From the NCBI RefSeq assembly GCF_963676685.1, contig NC_092346.1, forward strand, positions 79,375,821 through 79,439,820: a DNA stretch of 64,000 nucleotides, written 5' to 3'. Under the pieces are notes generated by a model. It ran no database searches. It was given only the letters and a program-made list of their open reading frames with translations, and had not been told where the DNA came from. A program made the translations under genes and the position numbers. Shown here one piece after another: positions 55,150 through 64,000 of this stretch. Numbering within the stretch: position 1 is the first letter of the stretch; each line of letters begins with the position of its first letter. The stretch comes from Mytilus edulis. Lineage: Eukaryota > Mollusca > Bivalvia > Mytilida > Mytilidae.

Positions 55150-56658
55150 CTGCAATAATAATTGAGAAAATAATACATAAGTTAATCTTGCGATTAATGG
55201 AAAGAATCATATTATTTAAAATTTATCTACACTAAAGAACAAAATAAATCAAATACACTACACACCGAATCTTTAGTTCTCCTCATACATCGTTCGTAAT
55301 ACTAGTAGTAACAGAATACTATTTTTCCAATTAGCAATACCACTCTCATCCAGATCATATGTCCATGTTTCGCTTGCAGAACTTGTAAGCAACATGTACT
55401 TCGTTCAGATCGTTTTGAATTAAACAAAAAATATCCGTTTTGTGACTGAACAATTAGACGATAGTAAATATAATAGAAAAAAGCCAACGAATACGAGGTG
55501 AAATCACTTACTGAATGATGTTATGGCTAACATTTCCAACTTTTTGCTATTAAATTCCTCGTGCAGAGATTCCATACTGACTTCATTGCTCTTCACAGCC
55601 TGCATGAGATTTTCTATTTCACTTTCCATTTGAACTATTTCAATCGTTTTTCGTCGTAATTTCTTTTCTGTTTTTCTAAAACAAAACAAAAAAAAATATG
55701 GTTTTTATTAGGGACTTTTTATATGGAGTTAGTTTTCCGTGAATTTGAGGGTCGTTATATTTTCGATCAAGTCTAAACTAATACTAAAATAAATTATTTA
55801 CGAAAGGCCTTTGTTCACTAAAAATTATGAAACCATACTATATCGTTCCCTTTGATTCCGATTTAAAAAGCTATCCGAGATAATTTCCAAAAGTGTGGCT
55901 ACTTTGAGGTCCATTATAGCTGCTGAACCGTATCACTTTTTATATTGGTTTACTGACTGGTCTGTAAATATAATAAGTATCATTACTGATTAGAGTTACG
56001 GCTTTGCAGCTATAGGGGTCCACGTTCTTAAGTTAATGGTTCATTTATGGTAATTGTTTTCTCCAGGGTTGAGTAAGCTGTTAGAATTAGAGCAAGACTG
56101 AGTGTAAGGGTAAAGTATGGATAAGAAAAGTGTTAGGATTGTGGCATTTACCATAGCTATTTGGGCTGGCACTGCTAAGGTCAAAGGGCAAATGTTGGTG
56201 TTATGTATGGGTCAGAGTAGGGTTTAGGGTTAATGCAAGTTTATTATAGGTTTATATGGGCACCCATAAAGTATGATAAAAGGCCTACACTTCTTTGTGG
56301 TCCGAGAGTGTATTTACTTTTCTTACCTGTATTTCCTGAGAGTAGAGTTTAACTTTCGTCTAGTTTTCCTAACATTTTGATTTATGGACGCATCAGAGTT
56401 TGATGATGACGAAGACGTTGATTTAATCACATCGCTTCCTTTCTCTGCATTTATCTCTGATTGGTCTGTTTCAGAATCGAGTAAACCGTCGGTCGATACT
56501 TCCTTCAAAGTGGCAGTCACCACACTTTCGTTCAGACTTTCGTTCAGATGTGAATGTTTCATCTTGTTTCGACGGAACAATTTCTGTATTAAGGACATTC
56601 CAACAATGCAAGTTCCAATACCGAGAAATGTTAACAACAGAGTATTATTATCTGTCAT
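54779..56658 (-). CDS. Unrecognised 288-aa protein: N-terminal membrane segment, coiled coil, charged C-terminus
   Basis: The three exons on the minus strand are 56658-56327, 55675-55512 and 55149-54779. Junctions are in phases 2 and 1 with good signals (donors gtaaga and gtaagt; acceptors ttttgttttag and tattattgcag). Residues 4-27 (NTLLLTFLGIGTCIVGMSLI) form one hydrophobic segment, followed by basic residues (FRRNK), so a type III or signal-anchor topology with the bulk in the cytosol is likely. Residues 30-110 are Ser/Asp/Glu-rich. Exon 2 (about 111-165) is a charged heptad-like coiled coil (KKLRRKTIEIVQMESEIENL). Exon 3 has a Lys/Arg-rich helix, then FKKYWSIAHKADKPENTAVI and LENWFRHFRHNTF, and an acidic tail ending LFVPLLESTI. 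I recognise no family. The joined frame, splice signals, TATA-like site upstream and poly(A) signal make it a credible gene. Confidence 0.72.
55512..55675 (-). CDS. Exon 2 of the 288-aa membrane protein gene, coiled coil
   Basis: The exon encodes RKTEKKLRRKTIEIVQMESE then IENLMQAVKSNEVSMESLHE, a strongly helical charged stretch. It is flanked by a T-rich acceptor and donor gtaagt. Confidence 0.75.
55683..56320. other. Intron 1 of the 288-aa membrane protein gene
   Basis: No repeat recognised. The stretch 56060-56250 is moderately G-rich with many agggtta/gggta-like words (tgagtgtaagggtaaagtat, gggtttagggttaatgc), but no regular period. Confidence 0.45.
56327..56658 (-). CDS. Exon 1 of the 288-aa membrane protein gene
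   Basis: The exon starts with ATG at 56658 and encodes residues 1-110 plus two bases. It includes the membrane segment and a poly-Ser/Asp stretch. The donor gtaaga follows AAATACAG. The plus strand is also open here but shows no features. Confidence 0.72.
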
Positions 56659-56799
56659 AGATTTTCATCGGCATGTTCATCTAATGATATTGTCTATTCA
56701 CTATTGTCAGCTATTTTTTCACTGATGTCATGAATCCGCGAAACAAACGTCCAGTAAAGTTTGCCAAAATGTAATAAATTTAGGCAGCGTAATACATTT

Positions 56800-56809
56800 T
56801 TTATATATA
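56800..56809 (-). promoter_or_regulatory. TATA-like box upstream of the 288-aa membrane protein gene
   Basis: The minus strand reads CTATATATAAAA about 140 bases before the ATG, which would put a start site near 56770 and a 5' UTR of about 110 bases. In AT-rich DNA this can occur by chance. Confidence 0.35.
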
Positions 56810-57382
56810 GTCTGTTTCCCGGCCGTTATTGAAATCCTTGACACTACTTAATATTTGTATTTCCGAAGGCATACTGGATATTTTGCGGAGGGGACCAACC
56901 TACATAATACATAGAATAAATAAGGTAATTAGTACTTTTTACGACTTTCTTTTATTCATTTAAAAAAAGGGAAATTTGCGAATACAACCATTTTTCAACG
57001 AACCGATAAAAAATTGCAACGCTTGTATGACAGCCATTCCAAAGCTTTTATTTGCGCGTAGAAATCTTTTCCTTTTCACTATAGAGAAACAACTATGGTC
57101 AGCATATGGCGACTGAGAGAAGTTTTAACGTTACAATAGTCTGTATAAGGAAACAGTGAAAAGTATAAAACCCCATTTCCTCCTATATTTTATCAAAAAT
57201 ATATTTGTTCACTATGATTTGTCATACAACCTGGAAGTTTTGATAAGTAAAAGACCCGTGCACTGTTATTGTTCGAATTAGGCAGATGATCTCCCTTCTT
57301 ATTTGATGTTTATATTTAGTATGCAATCGCAATATGTAAAATCGGATATTACAGACTTAAGTTCGAATTAGACATATTCTAT

Positions 57383-58265
57383 AGATAAGATAAGAATTTT
57401 ATTAATCTAATCAAGAACCCATAAAGGGCATCATTTTACAACACAGTATGATTGGAAAAAGCAAAACAGAAAACTAATACCTACTATAACTTATGGACAG
57501 GATCAGAGTCTAACACAACATGTGTTTTATATAACTATTATATTAAATCTATAACAATAAAATATAAAATTATTTCATATATTTTGTTTACATCTGGATC
57601 TTATTTCTAAACCTTTAATAAGGTAATTTCCTAGGCACATGAGAGTTGGTAAATGCTCATTTGTGAACAGCCAGAAATATTTCTTATCATTAGGTAGTTT
57701 TTTAAAATTAGTACAAAAAGTGATAACTTTATCAAATAATAATTTCCTCTGTTCATCATATAATGGACAATTTACTGTAAAATGGGTCTCATCTTCAATA
57801 GAATTTGATCCATGTGATAAGCAGTGACGACATAGACGTTGAGTTCTCTCTTTGTATTTTTTACTATATCTATCTTTCTCAATTCTAAGATCATGAGCAC
57901 TTATTCTCATTCTACATTTTTACATATAGCTCTTCTTATACTAAAATCTTTAATTGATAAATAAGCCTCCTTTACAACGTCAGTCTTGAGGTTGAAATAA
58001 TTTTCTAATTTACTATTACCTTGTGATAAGGTTTCAGATCTTTTGACCAACCAAAATGATTTAAAACTATTACAAAGTTTACCTTTTACAAATTTAATTA
58101 ATTTATTGAGCTTTGTATCTAAATTTTGTATATCAAGTGATTGAAGTACATATTTCATAGATGAATACCAACAATTAATGTTTTCTGCATCTTAAATTTT
58201 ATTACAAACATAAGCATCATAAAGTAACCATGTGTCAAACTTGTTAAGCCTGTGTACATAGTTTA
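57383..58265 (-). pseudogene. Broken LINE: RT C-terminus and 3' UTR
   Basis: The minus strand from 58265 reads MVNYVHRLNKFDTWLLYDAY, VCNKI, a TAA stop, DAENINCWYSSMKYVLQSLD and on to SIRRAICKNV. A frameshift near 57908 follows, then MRISAHDLRIEKDRYSKKYK, RLCRHC...ETHFTVNCPLYDEQ and FTNEHLPTLMCLGNYLIKGL. RISAHxLRIE(x)nRY followed by a C-C-H-C cluster is the standard C-terminus of many animal LINE proteins. The 3' UTR ends in a (TCTTA)n tail, shared with 10165-10266. Two lesions mean it is inactive; the RT core is missing. Confidence 0.78.
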
Positions 58266-60245
58266 CCATAGATATAATGACAGAAAAATAAGGAGGAAAT
58301 CTTGCAATCTATATATATCCTGATAGAGTTATGTCCCTTGATATATCAAATTTTAGGTATCGGGTTAAAAATTTAGTGCACTCCGTCACACCATACTGAT
58401 TTCAATTTTCTTCCAATTTTTATCTGAAGTTTCCACCTTAATAAATCATTGAATAAAAAGATAAATAAATTTAATAGTAAGATGATTGATTTTGTAAATC
58501 TCCCCTTTCAATTCATAAAAAGAAAAGTTGAAAATGTATCACTTTGTGCACCCCAAAACTGCAAAATAAGACATGAATTTCTTGATAAAAAAATATTCCG
58601 AAGCCGTGATATAGCCATATTTCCTAAGAGTATAGAAGATCATAGAAGTTATGTGACATCAATCGTTGAAATAAGTTCTAAATTTACACCCAAAAAAATG
58701 TACCAATCACAGGTAAAATTATTCAAACTAAATTCTTTCGCTGTTATTTATCTCAAAATAAATAAATACATACATATAGTGTTTAAACAGTTTCAAAAGA
58801 GAAAGGGAAAGCTTATGGAGGAGATCAGTGATTCAGTCTAGCAGTATTGAACAGTGACTATGATGGACGTAAAGTTAGCCTTTGATCATTTCCATAAATA
58901 AGGAAGTTTCTATTGAAGGTATTGTTCCGTCAGGACATTTCCATACTAGATACAATAGTCCTTTATCCAATGTTTCACCAGCGCTATAAATTATGGAATA
59001 GTTCAATAATAGCCGACTGTAGACGTTCAACACTTTAGTTATATCTTTCTATAGTTTCATCTAATAAAGATTGACGTTTTGTTGGTGAGATAAAGAAAAT
59101 TCATTCGTTCATAGATTATTTTGCACAAATTTTTATACCAAGTTAGACTAGTATACAAAAGGCTGAATTCCCATGATAGCCCTTAAACCGAAATTGCCAA
59201 TGCTTCCATTGTTATAAAATTCACAATTATAAAATTTGTATCAATTCATTATGCAAATTCGAGGAAAAGGTTTTGTTCCACGCCAGAGTAAATTACCCAC
59301 TTAGCCCATTGCTGTTTCATTTAACAATGTTAAAACTGCTTATATGAAACTGATGTTGCTTTGGATTTGTTATTGTGGGCGACATACTAAATGAGACAAA
59401 TGTCATGCATTTTTAAAGGTAGTTAAGAGAAATAATTGAGTAAAGATAATATTATTAGAAGATTTGATATCATAAATAAAATATGAAAGGAAAGTTGAAA
59501 ACATGACAATGGGGGAAAACTGACGGAAAACTAAAGGTAAGTTCTGACAAATTTTTATTACTAAAAGTACTTAAGAAGTCGAATAGAGCAATAGAGCTTG
59601 AACTAGATATGCAGAAATGCTGGAAATATACAATAATTTCAATATATGATACATGTATATAAAAAAGGAGAGTTCAAACAAATATAACACAAAATCCAGA
59701 TACAGACAAAATATGCAGTATATGTACGTTGCCTGACCAAACGTTAACTTTTAAACTATCCTCACGACTTAACTTCTGTGACCCGATTAATTTTTTTCAA
59801 AAATCAGATAGGCAAATAAAACCAAACTTTATCACTCGAGAATGTCTACATAAAAATGAATATGATTTTTCTGTTGACCAACTAACAAGACCACCGTTAC
59901 TTTCAAAAAAAAAATTGTAACTACTATTTTAGCATTTATATAAGTGTCTTATAGATAGCTGTATTCCTGTTGATCCAATTTTGACAATAAATCATAAAAA
60001 TAACACTTCCTTGTTATACTGAATAGTCATCGAAGATCAATTTCGTTTTGACTGACTTAACCAATTACTTGAATATTCGCTATTCTGTTTCAAAATAACA
60101 AGCGTTTTCAAAGACTGTTTAAATTGATAGTATTATTTATCTTAAGAAGCAGAAACAAATGAAGGGTCCGTGTGCTCGTTTTTGAGATATAAGCCATTGA
60201 GAATTTGGCGGGATTTTTTTTCTCTCTAGATTTATCATCGTTTAA
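58266..60245. other. Intergenic; no gene supported
   Basis: Two open frames (58449-58841, 130 codons; 59729-59920) show AT-driven Lys/Ile/Phe/Asn-rich composition. They have no domain and no splice context. I cannot exclude that the first is a decayed gene fragment. Confidence 0.35.
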
Positions 60246-60535
60246 CATTAGTAAAATTGAGAAAGGAAATGGGGAATATGTCAAAGCGACAACAACCATA
60301 GAGCAGACAACAGCCGAAAGCCACCAATGGGTCTTCAATGTAGCGAGAAACCCCCGTATCCGGAGGCGTCCTTCAGCTGGCCCCTAAACTAATATGTATA
60401 CTAATTCGGTGATAATGGACGTCATACTAAACTCCAAATTATACACAAGAAACTAAAATTAGAAATCATACAAAACTAACAAAGGCCAGAGGCTCCTTAC
60501 TTGGGACAGGCGCAAAATTGCGGAGTACCTTTTTT
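60246..60535 (+). repeat. Dispersed mussel repeat ('acaacagccgaaagccacca')
   Basis: Blocks such as ggaaatggggaatatgtcaa, gagcagacaacagccgaaag, gaggcgtccttcagctggcc and aaaggccagaggctccttac are a very common mussel repeat. Part of it recurs in reverse at 46572-46703. Confidence 0.7.
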
Positions 60536-62880
60536 TTCTGTTAAAAACGTCGAAAAATTAACAAGGATTTTATAAGATTTTCTAAGATAACATTTTAAAC
60601 TATATGTACTCAAATTCTGGAAAGAAAAGTAGGGCTTAATGGGCAAAAAAATGGGTTATTACGCTTCAGGTTCGAGTAAATATGAGGCCATTCATATTGT
60701 AAATGATAATCAAAGTTCTAGGTCATTGTGATCTTTTCAACCAAGACCAATTCTCCTAATACAGAAACAAAATCAATATTTGTTATGCTCTGTATGAGAG
60801 GACACACCCAATCCCCGACATACGGAAGCGATAAAGCCTCAATGAATACTCAGTACAAACCTATATGTATAGTCTTTAGTTATACTATTATATAACGTTC
60901 ATGTCAAGTGACCTTGGTAAAGTCAAAGGTTACAGGTTAACTAACTTAAGACATCATCAAAGACTGTTCAATTATTAATGGACCTTTGGTTTTAATTTTC
61001 TTTTCTTTCTTAATTAACTCAATCAATAGTTTATCTTTTATCATGTTTATATTGGCTTGACTAATTCAGGACTAGTAAAATGTATATATACTACAGTATA
61101 TATTATATGAACAGTATGATAACAGTTGTGCTATGGATAGATACGCATGTCTGAAAATGTTTAGTATAAAATGTAAACTGTGAATTGTGCTATTTGATCA
61201 ATTGTTTCTAATTTGTGTTTGTTGTGTAAAACTTTCTTTCTAAAGTTGTAACTATGGTAAGTGGGTTTTTTTATTGGCTGATTTTAAATTGCACTTTTCT
61301 CTGTATCCTTTGTTATTCCTCTGATCGAGAAGATAAGAATTTAAAATAACCTTTATTAACCTCATCAAGTGTATAGGAATTGTCATAATGTGTAAAGTTT
61401 GTCAAAGCTTGTTATTCTTTCTACGGTTGTTTTCTCATCGAAAAATGTTGTACTGGCCTATCCAAACATTGGCGATCAGTTAAAATGAACCTTTGGTGTG
61501 TCCGACAAACGCTTGTCCGTATATTGACCGCTAGATTTTTTTCTTGATCTTTTGGTTCACTGTTTTTTTTTTCATTTGTGAGACCACATTTTTGAATACA
61601 AAGATATAGGATTTTCTAGGTTTGAATAGTATAAAGCAGAACTTGACAACCTACGATAAACCAGACACCATCTTTGTTAGTCTTAGATTTAGCAGCTGAG
61701 CATTTAAAAAGTCTTTAGAAAATCAACAATGATCACATCAAGCTTTTGGAGATGTTGATTTTTCGCCATTTTAGGCATCGAAATTTCATTTCCGTGATGA
61801 TAAAAAGCCTTAGAATTTGCGTACAATACATGATGTCCTTAAATCACATGAGCTCCATCTTTCTCTAATTAATTCCATTCACTAGATCTGTAGACTTGTA
61901 CATTTCGCAAATGAGATTACATTATAGAAAAGAATTCTAGGGATTTTATGTATAGTTCTTTTTTAAAATTGTCTTTTGAAATATTAGTGATTTCTGCTTG
62001 AAGAAAATCTAGATTTGTTTCCTTTCATATCTATTGAATTGGTGACCAATTCCCAATTAACATTAAACATTGAATATATCACTAAGCATGCTCCAACAGT
62101 ATTAGTTTTGCAACAAAATTAGTGTCAGCACAATATTTCTGTAAAGCTGGGATTATCGGTCACCAAGGTTCTGTGCATGACTTAAATAGAACAGTATAAT
62201 CCAACAACAGATGCGAACCCAATCATTTTGGAAATAAAGGGGGTAACAACCCTCAGAGCACCATGCAACGTTTACATAATAAAATAAAATCGAAACAGGA
62301 GGAGGGAGGGGTCTTACCTCACCAGTAATACAAATAAACATTCCATGTTCGGTCACATTTTACCGAGCATTGTTTGCGTTATTTCTCTGTCAGGTAACGA
62401 TACAACGTGAATGATAAGATTTCCATCCACACTATGACAATAAGGGGACGACTATTCATTTGGGGGAGGGGATATGTTTATTTTCCCTTTTGTACAAAAT
62501 GTTTTTCCTGCATTTTGCATTTTTTTTTAGCTTATTTGTACACCTAATCGAAGTATTCATGTTCACAGGATTTCGATTTGGATTTTTTTCAAACATTTGT
62601 TCATTCCTTTGTACAAAAAGTTAAAAAGAAAAAAGACGGTTAGATATTCACAAAAACTTGCAGTTGGACTGCATTTCCTTCTCACTTGCTTTATAATTAA
62701 AAACAGACTTTTGTACAGTTTAATGTTCCTAATGCAATACATTAGATTTTTTAGTATTGCTAAATATTTGATCAATACCAGGAAGTTGAACTTGGTGACC
62801 ACCAGAAATAGAAAGTTCAACTTGTCGACATATAAACCTGGAGAGTTAACTAATATTAACTCATCAGATCAATAAAAAGC
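60536..62880. other. Intergenic, nothing recognised
   Basis: AT-rich sequence, possibly regulatory or unique spacer. Open frames at 62563-62875 on both strands overlap and show no domain. Confidence 0.35.
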
Positions 62881-63165
62881 AGGAAAAAAACAACTTCTAT
62901 GTAACAAAAACACAGCCTTGACGTAGACGTCGCGAGGTATTTGTACTTATACCCTAAAAACAAAAAAGACAAAAAGTACAAATGTGAGAGTACTCCAGTA
63001 ACTGACTGCTAGTTCAAAGCCAAAAAACAACTAATTCAAACAATCATGTATTTTAAAAGACTAATGTAACAAAATTAAGGAGATGTGGTATGATTGCCAA
63101 TGACACAACTATCCGCCAAACCTTCAACAAAGAGAAAACTCATACTGTATAGTCGGTTATAGAAG
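62881..63165 (+). repeat. Dispersed mussel repeat ('cttgacgtagacgtcgcgag')
   Basis: The repeat contains cagccttgacgtagacgtcg, tgagagtactccagtaactg and ends with agatgtggtatgattgccaa, a head shared with the repeats at 42394 and 46097. Non-coding. Confidence 0.6.
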
Positions 63166-63177
63166 TCCCAGACATAA

Positions 63178-63662
63178 CACATATGGGTCATTATAAAAAA
63201 AACCTTGCAAAACTATGTTATTTGGTTTGTTTCAGTCAAAAGACATGAAAATATATCAAAATGTATCAAAATAACACTTGCATATGTTAGATATGAATGT
63301 TTTGTGATACAATATACAGTTTACAGTATGAAATGTTATAAAAACATCCTTAATGTTTTGTTAAACCCTTTGACATAGCCAGAATCAACTGTTATTTTTT
63401 TACTATTAATCCTTTCAGACCTGTAATAGGACTATTATTCATATCATTTGTTGGTAACACCATTGACACGATTCTATGAAAGGATGACCTAAAAATGTAA
63501 AAATTGAAGGAACTCTTCATTTTTCCCATTGCATATTTCTGAATATCGTTGCTACAATACTATAGAATAGAGGGACACATTTTAATGTTTTAACCAATGA
63601 CATCTTTTTTAAAAATATTACCTCATAGAAATTTGCATTTTTTTTATAATGACCCATATGTG
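63178..63662. mobile_element. MITE, 485 bp, about 25-bp inverted ends
   Basis: The left end CACATATGGGTCATTATAAA followed by AAAAA and the right end, its exact complement, bound a non-coding 435-bp interior. The target duplication could not be fixed. Confidence 0.75.
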
Positions 63663-63684
63663 ACATTTAAATTGGGAAAACTTT

Positions 63685-64000
63685 AGCCTCGGTCACACCT
63701 TACCGGATAGCTCGAACAGACGCCTAACGGATAACTTTTTTTCAATCCGTTCATGTCCGTTAGACGTCCGTCCATATCCGTTGCATGTCCGTTAAGCGTA
63801 CGTTTTATCCGTCGACGTCCGTTCTGTCCGGTGGAAAATTTTGAGCATGTTTAAAACTTTGAACGGACGTCCAACGGATAAAATGTCCGTTGAACGTCCG
63901 TTAGGCGTCCGTTTTTTACGGTACTCGTCCGTTTCGTTTCCGTTTTGTATCCGTTACGTGTCCGTTATACATCCGTTGGAGGTCTGGAAGATAAATTCAC
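63685..64000 (+). mobile_element. Start of a modular element (module 'cgtccgttna'), cut by the window end
   Basis: The element opens AGCCTCGGTCACACCTTACC, then shows some twenty-five degenerate words such as cgtccgtta, tatccgttg and, in the middle, the inverse aacggacgtccaacggata. The terminal motif resembles that of the foldback at 45431 (AGCCCCAGTCCCAC). The right end is outside the window. Confidence 0.65.

Noticed and set aside
58449..58841. 130-codon open frame
   Set aside because: AT-driven Lys/Ile/Phe/Asn composition with no domain, splice partners or poly(A) context. It was left as unsupported rather than called.

Overview
The window is AT-rich, intron-containing animal DNA, about 64 kb. 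I infer a bivalve mollusc, most likely a mussel of the Mytilus group. The inference rests on many dispersed repeats whose consensus I recognise from mussel genomes, and on an LRCH gene and an ANKRD34-like gene of metazoan type. No operons, rRNA genes or convincing functional tRNA genes were seen.

Layout. (1) 1-16 kb, + strand: the 3' half of an LRCH gene (leucine-rich repeats plus calponin homology). Seven shared internal exons are followed by two alternative last exons. One (8816-8992) ends in a hydrophobic tail anchor and the other (15539-15655) ends in a soluble tail. The long last intron holds a 2.6-kb composite mobile unit (10645-13279): two 465-bp near-identical direct repeats around a 124-aa minus-strand gene for an I-PpoI-like His-Cys box endonuclease. 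(2) 16-33 kb: a gene-poor stretch of nested repeats, with an old reverse transcriptase fragment, a 2.95-kb element with about 480-bp inverted ends, a 2.56-kb inverted-end element with a perfect 24-bp hairpin, and a 15 x 26-bp minisatellite. (3) 33.1-38.9 kb, + strand: a four-exon gene for a single-domain rhodanese with a mitochondrial-type presequence. (4) 39.3-40.2 kb: a foldback element built of short modules. (5) 40.4-41.5 kb, - strand: an ankyrin-repeat protein with a single coding exon, ANKRD34-like, convergent with the rhodanese gene. (6) 42-54 kb: repeats, including a 1.77-kb modular foldback element flanked by TTA, reverse transcriptase and LINE remnants, a degenerate satellite of about 60-bp period, and tRNA-derived SINE-like copies. 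(7) 54.7-56.8 kb, - strand: a three-exon gene for an unrecognised 288-aa protein with an N-terminal membrane segment and a coiled coil. (8) 57-64 kb: a broken LINE, more repeats, a MITE with 25-bp inverted ends, and the start of a second modular element that is cut by the window end.

The four host genes do not form an obvious pathway. The most notable observations are the endonuclease-bearing composite unit, whose catalytic and zinc residues keep the same spacing as in I-PpoI; a set of foldback elements made from different degenerate short modules, two of which share a terminal motif; and the tail-anchored versus soluble LRCH isoforms. All exon models come from reading splice signals and frame by eye. 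No similarity search was run.
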